64,000 nt of DNA, taken from the NCBI GenBank assembly GCA_016719565.1, contig JADJYU010000021.1:8650-72649 (forward strand). The letters are read 5' to 3'. The notes under the pieces are model-generated. The model ran no database searches. It was not told where the DNA came from and was given only the letters and a program-made list of their open reading frames with translations. The position numbers and the translations under genes are program-made. Below, piece by piece: positions 18,148 to 27,086 of the stretch (the stretch's first letter is position 1; every line of letters begins with the position of its first letter). This DNA is from Ignavibacteria bacterium (GTDB lineage Bacteria; Bacteroidota; Ignavibacteria; Tepidaquicellales; Tepidaquicellaceae).

Positions 18148-18825
18148 ATGAATCCAATAAACCTTTTACTACTTGTATGTTTCCTTTCCTATTCAAAGCA
18201 GGGTGTAAGTTCAGAACAAAATGCTGAAAAGGTTCAAAGTACTTTTAATATTTCTACAGAATATGTAAAGCCAGTTTCATACAGCAATACAGAGCAATCT
18301 GTAAGGATCAAAGAACACAAAGCAGATGATCCGATTGAGCTGTATGATCTGATTTATATGCTTTTACCGGGTGAGGGGGAGACTGAGGCTTATGTAAGCT
18401 GGGAAAGAGCAGAAGAGGTAAAGATAGTAAAATGGAAAATGAAAACATTTGATGAGGTTGTCAATTTATACAACAAGGAAGGTGAAGTAAATGTTAAAGT
18501 GAACGATGATATTTCATTCAACAATTTTTATTTAATGGGTAAGGAAAATGGGTATTTTATATTTGGGACAGGGCATGACATTCTTGGAGAAGGAGATATC
18601 CGCCCTAATATTATAGTAAAAATTGAAGAACTATTTCATGGCAAAGAGTACACCTTTAAAGAAATATCAATAACCGAATCAGGAACTTTAAATAATCTAT
18701 ATGAAGTAAAATTTCCGAATAAAAAACAAGTTTGGATGAAAATACATTTGGAAGCCGGTAAGGATTATGAATATTATTCTTTAAATTTTTATCTCAACAA
18801 AAATGACATTAACAAATATGATTAA
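18148..18825 (+). CDS. YEVKFPNKK-family exported protein, lipobox apparently lost
   Basis: This 225-residue protein has a hydrophobic N-terminus (NLLLLVCFLSYSKQG). The next paralogue has LLACSKQG at the same place, a true lipobox. Here the cysteine position is a tyrosine, so lipidation is doubtful and the protein may be secreted or remain anchored by its signal. The domain follows the family: PIELYDLIYMLLP, WERAEEVKIVKW, LYEVKFPNKKQVW and FYLNKNDINKY. The gene is separated from the next one (18839) by 13 bases. The function is unknown. Confidence 0.72.
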   Translation: MNPINLLLLVCFLSYSKQGVSSEQNAEKVQSTFNISTEYVKPVSYSNTEQSVRIKEHKADDPIELYDLIYMLLPGEGETEAYVSWERAEEVKIVKWKMKTFDEVVNLYNKEGEVNVKVNDDISFNNFYLMGKENGYFIFGTGHDILGEGDIRPNIIVKIEELFHGKEYTFKEISITESGTLNNLYEVKFPNKKQVWMKIHLEAGKDYEYYSLNFYLNKNDINKYD

Positions 18826-18838
18826 AGTAAAACAAACC

Positions 18839-19513
18839 ATGAAACCAATAATCTTTTTAATCCTTGTAACTCTTCTTGCTTGCTCAAAGCAAGGAGAAAA
18901 TTCAGAACAAAATACTGAAGATATTAAAAGTAATACTTCAATTGAAAATGTAATGTCCGTATCGGACCTCCATAATGAGCAACCTGTAAAGACCAATAAA
19001 TATAAAGTCGGCGAGCCAATTGAGTTGTATGATTTGATTTATACGCTGCTTCCGGAAAATAATGCTAATGAAATTAGCTGGGATAAATTAAATAACATGG
19101 AGGGTATTATTTGGCAGAAAATTTACAATGATGCTACGCAAAAGAACTCTAGGTATGGAGAAGTAAACATTAAAATAAATGGGGTTAAATTTGAAGGAGC
19201 TTGGGATTTAATTCTTGATGATGTTAAACAAGGATATGCATTTGTAAGTTTAAGCACTACAGTAAATACTGGAGGTCTGGATGAATATTCAGATATGATT
19301 TCATTGGAGTACTGGTTCAAGGACAAGCAATATTCGGCAACAACCCTTAAAGAAGATTCATATGGAAATGGCGGACATGCGTTATATGAAGTAAAATTTC
19401 CTAATAAAAAATTATTCTGGATTGCAGTTGGAGGAGATGCCGGTACACACATGGAGAGTTTTGGCGTGGTCGTTTATTTAAATAAAAATGAAGTCAAAGG
19501 GTATTTTGAATGA
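18839..19513 (+). CDS. YEVKFPNKK-family lipoprotein
   Basis: The start is placed at the ATG at 18839, because it gives a standard lipoprotein signal (MKPIIFLILVTLLACSKQG, cysteine 16). The longer in-frame start at 18803 lies inside the preceding gene. The mature domain has PIELYDLIYTLLP, ISWDKLNNMEGIIW, then ALYEVKFPNKKLFW and VVYLNKNEV. The product should be anchored in a membrane facing the periplasm or on the surface. Together with 18148, the remnant at 19547 and the genes at 9990 and 23665, it shows local expansion by duplication. The biochemical role is unknown. Confidence 0.75.
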   Translation: MKPIIFLILVTLLACSKQGENSEQNTEDIKSNTSIENVMSVSDLHNEQPVKTNKYKVGEPIELYDLIYTLLPENNANEISWDKLNNMEGIIWQKIYNDATQKNSRYGEVNIKINGVKFEGAWDLILDDVKQGYAFVSLSTTVNTGGLDEYSDMISLEYWFKDKQYSATTLKEDSYGNGGHALYEVKFPNKKLFWIAVGGDAGTHMESFGVVVYLNKNEVKGYFE

Positions 19514-19546
19514 TAAAAAATTTTTAAACTTAAATGCATACAAACC

Positions 19547-19803
19547 ATGAAACCAATAATCTTTTTACTACTTGCAGATTCTCTCGCCTGCTCAAAGCAG
19601 GGTGTAAGTTCAGACAAAATGTTGAAAAGGTGCAGAATATGAAATTATATTTCCTGGCAAAAAAATTTTGGCTGAGTGCATCGACAAGCGGCGGTTCTCA
19701 TGGTAATACTTTATCAATTGATTGCTTTACAATAAAAATGATTTGGATAAATATTAGTTACAAGATTCCAAAATTTTCTTTCAAACATAATAAATATTTT
19801 TAA
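19547..19803 (+). pseudogene. Internally deleted remnant of a YEVKFPNKK-family lipoprotein gene
   Basis: The ATG at 19547 opens the same lipoprotein signal as its neighbours (MKPIIFLLLADSLACSKQG), followed by VSSDK. The sequence then jumps, in changed frames, to a segment reading KKFWLSASTSGGSHGN, which corresponds to the last third of the 18839 protein (KKLFWIAVGGDAGTH). The central 130 or so codons are missing. The short open frame that covers the region (19534-19803) does not encode the family protein in a single frame. Confidence 0.6.
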
Positions 19804-19823
19804 ACAATTAAATTTATACATTC

Positions 19824-20954
19824 ATGAAAACAATTTTAATCCTTGCCATTTTTATAATTTCTCTTTTCTTTTCTTCATTTAAACTAAGTGATCATCAGGA
19901 AGAAATACAGCACGAGAATGTAAACACCTGGAAAGATATACTAATTGACGGTAAAGACATAGCCGGAGTGAGATCTGACGGAACTGCCTGGGTTTGGAAA
20001 TCAGGAAAAATAGAACAAGTCGGGACTGATAAAGACTGGGAAAAATTCTTTTTGTGCACTCCTTATATTTGCCAAAAAGAAGACGGTACTATCTGGTCAT
20101 GGAATGATGAAGTCCATCCTAATCTTGGGTATAAAGTTAAAGGTAATTCATTTCTTACTCCTCATAAGATAGGTTCGGATATTTGGATAGATGTAGGAGG
20201 AGGAAGAACAGTTTTTGGTATTAAATCTGACGGATCAATGTATATCTGGGGAATACTTACTGAATACTTTACTAACGAAGTTTATATAAAGCAATATGAA
20301 CCACTGAGAATTTGGAATTATGACAACTGGCAATCAATAACTTCAAAAATTAATGAAGAATTCATTCTCGGAATTCAAAGTGATGGATCGCTATGGGCTT
20401 GCGGTCAAAACAAATGGGGTGAGTTTGGAAATGGAACCAAAGTCTCAGGCAACGTTCCGGTAAGAGTCGGATCTGATAACGACTGGGAGAAAGTTTCAAC
20501 TGAAGGAATAAATGGCGCTTTTGCAATAAAGAAAGATGGGACTTTATGGGCTTGGGGACATTCGACTTACACATCCAGAAAACCGCTGGGACTTGAAATT
20601 CCAATAGGAAGCGAAAAGGATTCAGCTGCAACTGTTCCAATGCAGCTCGGAACTGACTCGGATTGGGCAGACATTGCAGTTGGTGATTTTCATAGACTTG
20701 CACTTAAAAAAGACGGTACACTATGGAGCTGGGGAAAAAGTTTAGGACTTAGTCAGGATAGAAGGAAAGTTAGTATGGTTCAGGTAGGAACTGATAATGA
20801 CTGGGTAAAGATAGATGCAGGATTGTATGTGTCCGTTGCGATTAAAAAAGACGGAACTGCGTGGCTTTGGGGTGAAAATAAAAATAATCAGTTGGGCTTG
20901 AATACACCTCTTGAAATTGTTTCCGAACCAACGCAATTGGAATTAAAAAAATAA
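19824..20954 (+). CDS. Secreted RCC1-repeat beta-propeller protein
   Basis: This 376-residue protein has a signal peptide (MKTILILAIFIISLFFSSF) and six to seven RCC1-type blades: DGTAWVWKSG, DGTIWSWND, DGSMYIWG, DGSLWACGQNKWGEFGNGT, DGTLWAWG, DGTLWSWGKS, DGTAWLWGENKNNQLGL. Bacterial RCC1 proteins of this kind are exported and thought to bind other proteins or polymers. No T9SS sorting tail is present, so it is probably periplasmic or uses another route. It lies between the lipoprotein cluster and the PorE-like gene and contributes to the run of propeller genes in this block. Confidence 0.83.
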   Translation: MKTILILAIFIISLFFSSFKLSDHQEEIQHENVNTWKDILIDGKDIAGVRSDGTAWVWKSGKIEQVGTDKDWEKFFLCTPYICQKEDGTIWSWNDEVHPNLGYKVKGNSFLTPHKIGSDIWIDVGGGRTVFGIKSDGSMYIWGILTEYFTNEVYIKQYEPLRIWNYDNWQSITSKINEEFILGIQSDGSLWACGQNKWGEFGNGTKVSGNVPVRVGSDNDWEKVSTEGINGAFAIKKDGTLWAWGHSTYTSRKPLGLEIPIGSEKDSAATVPMQLGTDSDWADIAVGDFHRLALKKDGTLWSWGKSLGLSQDRRKVSMVQVGTDNDWVKIDAGLYVSVAIKKDGTAWLWGENKNNQLGLNTPLEIVSEPTQLELKK

Positions 20955-21005
20955 ATGATTTAAGTTAAAAAAGAAATTTTTTATCAACCAATAACTGAAA
21001 CAAAT

Positions 21006-23572
21006 ATGAAAGTTAATCTTCTACTATCTGTATTTTTACTTTTTATTTCAGATTTTGCATTTTCACAGGACTCACGGACATTATCCGGACACAGCGGTAA
21101 TATTAACTCGATCGCATTTACCCCGATGCAAAACATTTTGCAACCGGAGATGAAGACGGAAAAATAATGATCTGGGACGCCTCTTCCTGTTACAGAACGG
21201 AAACAATTAATTTAGGGGCAAATGTAACATGTGTTAAATATTCGCCTGACAAAAAATTTCTCGGTGCATCAACTATCGAAGCCGGCTCATTTCTTTTAAA
21301 TCCCGACAATGGCAGTGAGATTGCAAGATTCACTAACGGTCACAGACATTATTCTATTGCCTTCAGCACTAACCGTAAATTTATTGCAGTAAATTATTTC
21401 TATATAACAGATCATAGCAATTACAAAAACGGAAAGGAAGTGAAATACAAAAAATTTCATTATGAAGTCGCATTGTGTGATATGAATCTCAAACTGTTAA
21501 GAACAATCAAGGTACAGGAAAACGACATTATTTTCAGTCTGTTCTTATTTGATCAGAATTTAACCGAAACATACAGGGCAAATTTTTTCAATTCCGTTTT
21601 TACTCCAGATTCAAAAAATCTAATTATATCAGATCCAAACGGAGCAGTTGTCGTTTACGACCTTGATAAAAGTGCCGTACTTTCGAAAATCAATGCCCAT
21701 AGCGATAAAGTGTATAACGTTTCTCTTTCACCTGATGGCGAATTGCTTTCAACGGCCAGCAAGGATGGAAAAATAAAATTGTGGAAGACGGACAAATATA
21801 AAAGGACAAACACATTTTCAAAACATCAAAGCGATGTTAATACTGCTGACTTCTCTCCAGATGGCAAATATATTATAAGTACAAGTGATGATAAAAACAT
21901 TATGGTGTGGGATATTACTACTGGAAAAATGATCTCAAAGCTGAAAGGTTTCAAAGATGATGTTTTGTGTGCGGAATTTTCACCTGACGGAAAGTATATA
22001 ATTGGCGGAAGCAAAAATGGAAAGATGTTAGTTTGGAATACAGAGAAGATTATTCCTGAAATGAAAATTTTCACTGAAAATTTTGATGCGGAAGAAATTT
22101 CAGGCGAGTATTTATCCGAAAAAGAAAGACTGAACTCAAATGTAAATAGTCCTTATTCTGAACTGAGACCCATAATTTCTCCCGACGGAAAACAACTATA
22201 TTTTATAAGACAAGGTCATCCTGGAAATTTTGGAAAATCTGATCCCAAAGATCAGGATATCTGGGTTTCAGATCAGACATTAAATCAGGATTGGGGAGAT
22301 GGGTATAACATAGGAGAGCCCCTGAATACAAAAACTTCAAATCATATTGGCAGCGTAACACCTGATGGCAATACTCTTGTTATTGGTGGAGTTTATCAAT
22401 ACAATGGTGATATTATTCATGGAATCTCAATAACGCACAGAACAATAAATGGCTGGGCATTTCCTGAAAAGCTTGATATAAAAAATTTTTATAATGACAA
22501 TGAATATATTGAATATTATTTATCAAATAACGGCAAAGCCCTTTTAATGACAATTGAAAGAAAAGACAGCTATGGAGATCGGGATATTTATGTTTCATTT
22601 TTACAAAATGATAACAGTTGGTCTGAGCCAATGAATCTTGGACCTACTGTAAATTCAATTTCTACGGAGATGTCTCCTTTTCTTGCTGCTGATGAAAAAA
22701 CACTTTACTACTCAAGCAGAGGAAAAGGTGGTTACGGAGATGCTGATTTATTTATAACAAAACGACTTGATGACAGTTGGAAAAATTGGACTGAACCTGA
22801 AAATATGGGTGATTTAATAAACTCTGATAAATGGGATGCTTATTATTTCTTTCCCGCATCTGGAGAATATGCATATTTTGTTTCAGGAGAATACGCAGGC
22901 GATGAAGATATATACAGAATAAAAATTCCTAAACGTGTAAGATCCGAACCTGTATTTCTAATTAATGGCAAAGTCACAGACACAAAAACAAATTTACCAG
23001 TTGATGCAAAAATTTATTATGAAACCTTACCTGACGGATTTCAAGCAGGGGTTGCAAGAACAAATCCCGCAACCGGTGAATACAAAATTACTCTTCCGAA
23101 AGGTAAGAAGTACGGATTCCGGGCGGAAGCAGACGGATACCTTTCACAGAATGATAACATAGACGCTACAGATCTTGGAAAGTATAAAGAAGTAGAAAGA
23201 AATTTAAATCTCGTTCCGATAGAAATCGGTGAGACAGTAGTCCTGAATAATATTTTTTTTAATTCCGGTAAGTATGATTTGAAAGAAGAATCATTTCCGG
23301 AGCTAAAAAGAGTTGTTATATTTCTGAAAGAAAATCCTTCAATAAAAATCCAGATATCAGGACATACAGATGATATTAATTCCGACAGCTACAATCTTAC
23401 ACTTTCAGAAAACCGAGCCAAATCTGTATATAGTTTTCTTACACAAAACGGTATTTCATCTGACAGAATTACCTTCAAAGGTTATGGTGAAAGTAAACCT
23501 GTTGCAACAAATGATACTGATGAAGGAAGACAGCTTAACCGGAGAGTTGAATTTACAATTACCGGAAAATAA
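21006..23572 (+). CDS. PorE-like WD40/PD40/CarboxypepD-reg/OmpA protein with extra N-terminal WD40 domain (one frameshift)
   Basis: The gene starts at 21006 with a signal peptide (MKVNLLLSVFLLFISDF, ending FAFSQ) and TLSGHSGNINSIAFTP. One base appears to be missing near 21122, after which the frame continues DAKHFATGDEDGKIMIWD. The order of domains is: WD40 blades to about residue 350, PD40/TolB-like repeats (ISPDGKQLYF; AADEKTLYYSSRGKGGYG), a carboxypeptidase-regulatory-like fold (INGKVTDTKTNLPVDA), and an OmpA peptidoglycan-binding domain (SGHTDDINSD, NRRVEF near the C-terminus). Without the WD40 part this is the layout of the T9SS component PorE, which links the machinery to peptidoglycan. 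It could anchor or couple the secretion system, but this is inference. Confidence 0.78.
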
Positions 23573-23664
23573 AGTAGGGTTGAGATGGCAAAGATTGCAA
23601 CAATAAGATTATGAGACTAATAGTTAAGAGCAAATAAAATTATATTAATTCAAATTATAGTAAA

Positions 23665-24367
23665 ATGAAAAAACTTATTTTACTTTTACAATCATCGTTT
23701 TACCAATCTTTTGCATTGCTCAGGACGGAGCAAATGCTAAAAAGCCTTCAGTTGACGGATCTAAGAATGAAGATAAAACTGGAAATTCAACAGAGAATAT
23801 TAAGTTGATCAGACCGAAGTAATTACAAAGGATTATGCTAATGGCGAGCCGATTGAATTGTATGATCTGATTTATATGCTCTTACCGGATGAGAGTGAGG
23901 GTTCAAAGACAAAAAATTGGGAATCCGTCAATAACATTTTTTCAGTCAATTGGGAAAATAAGTTTTATGGTGACGCTGGAAAAGTTTTTAATAAAAATGG
24001 GAAAGCATTTATAACTATTAATGGAGAAAAAGTTCTGCCGGGAGTCGAACTTTTTTTAGAAGGTGGTGATGAAGGATATTCATCTATCTGGATAATTTTG
24101 GATAATGCTATGGAGATTTTGAATATTGATAAATATCTCGAGCAGATGAAACCTGTACCAGTTGATCTTCTATTTCCCGAAAAACATTTTACATCAAAAT
24201 TTATAAAAGAGAACACTGAAAGTTCTACATTATTGGAAGGTTTGTATGAAGTTAAATTTCCTACGAAAAATAATTTTTGGGTTGAAACAATTTATAGTCG
24301 AGGTACCAGAATTGAAGGATTTACGGTGACAGTCTACATCGATAATAAAAGTATGAGAAACTATTAA
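23665..24367 (+). pseudogene. AQ..AK leader plus YEVKFPTKN-domain gene, two frameshifts near the 5' end
   Basis: The ATG at 23665 starts MKKLILLL. The frame slips near 23690 and continues TIIVLPIFCIAQDGANAKKP, then slips again near 23808 before VDQTEVITKDYANGEPIEL and runs open to 24367. The leader and linker match the 17432 protein, while the rest (YDLIYMLLPDES, NNIFSVNW, LYEVKFPTKNNFW) matches the 18839 family. It is thus the reciprocal hybrid of the 17432 gene. An intact frame exists only from about 23820, with an in-frame ATG at 23858 that would lack a signal peptide. It is probably inactive. Confidence 0.6.
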
Positions 24368-24555
24368 TTAAATGTTAAATAAAAATATTTTTTTCCCCTC
24401 CTTCCCAAGTCTCAGTTTGGATAGGTACTGGTTGAGGTTACTGAAATTATATATTGCTTTATGAAACATCAAATTAGGAATTATCCTACTCTTTCTAAAG
24501 CTGGGGATTTTTAGAATAAAATGATGATTAGGGATATTAAATAAAAAATATTTCC

Positions 24556-25072
24556 CGCAACCTGAAGGTGGAGGCAACGATCATGTTATCCGGTGACTTA
24601 TTAGGTTAAAGAGGATTAGAAAAATGCGGATGTTTGAACCATGATTAAAGGATTGCAAGATTACATGATTTCACTTGCTGACTCATAAAACTGGAATATC
24701 GTTTATTCAAATATCCCCCTTCACAGGTCTCACAATAACATCTTCTATCAGAACTTTTTTTTGGCTGGGTGGGATGTTTGAACCATGATTAAAGGATTGC
24801 AAGATTACATGATTAGAATATTTATAATCAGGAAATCAAAACAATCAATTAACCAAGGATCAGAAAAGGTCATTCGGCGCTTATTCCTCCCGGTAGATTT
24901 GTTTTTATTCGGAAATTTAAATTAAAAATATTTTCCGCAACCTGAAGGTTGCGGCTACGATCATGTTATCCGGTGACTTAATAGGTTTAAGAGGATCAGA
25001 AAAATGCGGATGTTTGAACCATTATTAAAGGTTTGCAGGATTACATGATTTCAATTGCTTAGGCATCCCGAT
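24556..25072. repeat. Direct repeat of about 130 bp bearing the dispersed inverted-repeat ends
   Basis: The stretch 24556-24690 (starting near cctgaaggtgg) recurs at 24938-25072 with about 10 percent change, including atgttatccggtgactta and the element end gaaccatgattaaaggattg (24636; degenerate at 25016). A further end at 24780, with a facing partner near 24861, makes a compact 82-bp element between them. No gene is supported in 24368-25194; frames found there translate the repeats. Confidence 0.65.
24700..24770 (-). pseudogene. Detached copy of the 3' end of the SDR gene
   Basis: About 71 bases match 26216-26286, the last 21 or so codons of the SDR gene plus its stop and a few bases beyond, with three substitutions and one extra T. 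It encodes part of QPKKVLIEDV in the minus direction. It sits 1.5 kb from its parent in the same orientation, with the toxin-antitoxin pair and repeats in between, and is followed directly by an element end at 24780. A shorter piece is at 2306-2347. Confidence 0.65.
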
Positions 25073-25194
25073 AGATATTTATAAATTAAAGTGCAATTGC
25101 GGAAATGATTCTCCGGAAAACAAAGTAAATTTTGTTTGTGTCCGGGGCACAGCGAAGGTCACTAACAATGAGAGTATTGTTCAGCTGCGATCAG

Positions 25195-25491
25195 CTATAC
25201 ACGGAAGTCTTCCGGATTTCTTCTTGCATCCCAAATGAGTTGTATTTCCACAACATTTTCTTTTACTTCGTAGAAAACTCCATAATGGTTTTTGAACACA
25301 ACCCTTGTAAATTCTTCGTCGGTAGCTTTCCCAATAAAATTATTATCACGGATATAGGAGACTGACAATTTTATTTGATTTAGGAGTTTGATACTGTAGG
25401 ACTTATTGCCATTTCTTTCAATATGAAAGTCAGGAATTTCCTCTAAACTTTCTTTTGCTTCCTTTGACCATGTTATTTTTCTTTTAACCAT
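25195..25491 (-). CDS. RelE/ParE-family toxin
   Basis: This 98-residue basic protein has the RelE/ParE fold pattern: KITWSKEAKESLEEI at the start, YSIKLLNQI in the second helix, GKATDEEFTRVVFKNHYGVFYEV for the strands, and a C-terminal IWDARRNPEDF. Members either cleave mRNA on the ribosome or poison gyrase. The C-terminal DxRRNP form is usual for the ParE-like branch, though the target cannot be told from sequence. The start overlaps the end of the upstream antitoxin by 19 bases, which implies translational coupling. The gene lies among repeats and is probably a mobile cassette. Confidence 0.82.
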   Translation of the reverse strand: MVKRKITWSKEAKESLEEIPDFHIERNGNKSYSIKLLNQIKLSVSYIRDNNFIGKATDEEFTRVVFKNHYGVFYEVKENVVEIQLIWDARRNPEDFRV

Positions 25492-25712
25492 TTTTCAATT
25501 TCATCGAATACCTTTTCATTTGAAATACTCATACCTTCCTTAAATTGTTGTTTGCTTTTCCTGATTTTCTTTCTTTGAATGTGATTTAGATAATAGATAT
25601 CGTTGTTATTTGTTTTCGATTCAAGAATGGAATTTATTTCCTTTAATACTTCAATATCATCAAGCTCTGATATTTTTTTTGCAATGATATTTCTTAATTT
25701 AACTGCTGTCAT
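25473..25712 (-). CDS. Antitoxin partner of the RelE/ParE-type toxin
   Basis: The start is taken at the ATG at 25712 (MTAVKLRNIIAKKI), giving 79 residues. An in-frame codon at 25754 would add a hydrophilic tail with no support. The N-terminal half is a short helical segment (ELDDIEVLKEINSILES) of the kind found in small antitoxins. The C-terminal half (RKKIRKSKQQFKEGMSI followed by EKVFDEIEKWLKEK) would wrap the toxin. Its position immediately upstream of, and overlapping, the toxin gene is the usual antitoxin-toxin order. The DNA-binding type is not evident. Confidence 0.75.
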   Translation of the reverse strand: MTAVKLRNIIAKKISELDDIEVLKEINSILESKTNNNDIYYLNHIQRKKIRKSKQQFKEGMSISNEKVFDEIEKWLKEK

Positions 25713-25998
25713 AATCGTTAGATTAACTTTCTGTTTTCTTTTGATAAAATACACTTAATGGAAAAATAAATCAATAAAAATCAATATGAAGAAAATTCTA
25801 TAAATATTACCGGCTATTTTGATTAACCTGCTTACAGATTTTTCCAAGACAGAAGACGGTAAGGGCAGGGAAACAGCGAAAGTTTTTGAAACGCTTACTG
25901 CTGTGCGCCTGCATAGTTATAAAATAAAATAGAAAGTATAAAGAAATATTTGTCTGTATCAAAAGTTTTTAAAAAGACAGCAACAGTAACTTACAGAA

Positions 25999-26112
25999 CC
26001 CCCCTCATTCCCCCCTTTGAAAAAAAAGGGGGGAGGACTGGAGCTTTTCAATAAAGACTGAAACAGTAACTGACAAAATCAGGAAATCACGGGAATCATT
26101 TAATCAGGGTTC
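25999..26112. repeat. G-tract hairpin and right end of the inverted-repeat element
   Basis: tccccccttt (26009-26018) pairs with aaagggggga (26025-26034), a stem common in intergenic repeats. Positions 26080-26112 carry the facing element end (caggaaatca through gggttc), in inverted orientation relative to 25016. The rest of 25755-26222 holds no recognisable gene. A short piece near 25830-25930 looks vaguely coding but has no start and no match I can name. Confidence 0.5.
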
Positions 26113-26222
26113 AGAAAATGACGGTTGTATTTGAAGAGAGCAGTTGTAAAGGAAAATAGAAAAGATGAAGAAATTTTTGTCTGCTTCTAAAGTTTTTTAA
26201 TAATACCGGTTATTTCGTTTAT

Positions 26223-26933
26223 TCAAATATCGCCCTTCACAGGCCTCACGATAACATCTTCTATCAGAACTTTTTTTGGCTGGGCGAAGACATTCAGAAC
26301 AATTTTGCCGATGTCTTCGGGCTGCATCATGCGGTGTTTGTAGCGCTGGCGGGCTTTGTTTTCCCACATTGCGGTCTCGACGGCGCCGGGAAGTATGTTG
26401 CTGATCTTTATGTTGAATCTGCGGACTTCTTCGCGGAGTGAATTTGACATTGCAAGCAGTCCTGCTTTTGAAGCGGCGTACACGGCGCTGTTCTCGAAAG
26501 CGGTGTTCGCAGCGACTGATAATATATTAATGATGTGTCCGCGTTTGTTTTTGATCATCATCGGCAGAACGGATTTTATACAAAGGAATGAACCGCGGAG
26601 ATTTGTGTCTATGACATTGTCATAATCAAAACTTTTTGTATCGGTGAATGATTTGAAAACAGTGGCTCCTGCATTATTGACTAAGCAGTCAATGCGTCCG
26701 TACTTTTCTTTTATCCTTTTTGCAGTGGACATTACGCTGCGTTCGGATGTGACATTGCAGACGAAGGCAGAGGCTTCTCTTTCGGCGAAATTGATCTCGC
26801 TTACTATTCTGACTAACCGCGATTTTCTGCGGGCGGTTACGACTACGATGTTACCGGCTTTGGAGAAGGCCATAGCGGTTTCTTTGCCAATGCCTGTCGA
26901 TGCGCCGGTGATCCATATTACTTTTTGTTCCAT
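26223..26933 (-). CDS. Short-chain dehydrogenase/reductase
   Basis: This 236-residue classical SDR has the NAD(P)-binding motif TGASTGIG at residues 9-16, NNAG at 86-89, and the catalytic Ser139, Tyr152 and Lys156 (VYAASKAG). The basic residues after the second strand (ARRKSR, 34-39) point to NADPH. The length is normal for the family. It reduces or oxidises a carbonyl or alcohol substrate that cannot be named from sequence; the related 3-oxoacyl-ACP reductase of fatty-acid synthesis is encoded separately at 29345. Its last 60 bases are duplicated at 24700 and in part at 2306. It is probably transcribed alone. Confidence 0.88.
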   Translation of the reverse strand: MEQKVIWITGASTGIGKETAMAFSKAGNIVVVTARRKSRLVRIVSEINFAEREASAFVCNVTSERSVMSTAKRIKEKYGRIDCLVNNAGATVFKSFTDTKSFDYDNVIDTNLRGSFLCIKSVLPMMIKNKRGHIINILSVAANTAFENSAVYAASKAGLLAMSNSLREEVRRFNIKISNILPGAVETAMWENKARQRYKHRMMQPEDIGKIVLNVFAQPKKVLIEDVIVRPVKGDI

Positions 26934-27018
26934 TATTAAATTTTACAAATATATATATTTTATAACTAATAATTTCAAATCATTTGAGATTGAAATTTAC
27001 AAACAACATTTATAATTA

Positions 27019-27086
27019 CCTCTAAGGCTCGAAGACTCAAAGTAAAATTTAAAAAAAGTATTCTTTGAGCCTTCGAGACTTTGAGG
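27019..27086. terminator. Long imperfect palindrome directly after the mutase stop codon
   Basis: Arms of 24 bases (27019-27042 and 27063-27086) pair with few mismatches, and the right arm touches the TAA of the mutase gene. The arms read as cctc..aaggctcgaag..tcaaag. A single left arm of the same family lies alone at 29194-29217. The position suggests a terminator for the mutase transcript made from a dispersed repeat. The T-tract is weak. Confidence 0.45.

Noticed and set aside
24368..24577. 69-codon minus-strand frame after the 23665 gene
   Set aside because: It lies over the direct-repeat region and has no support.
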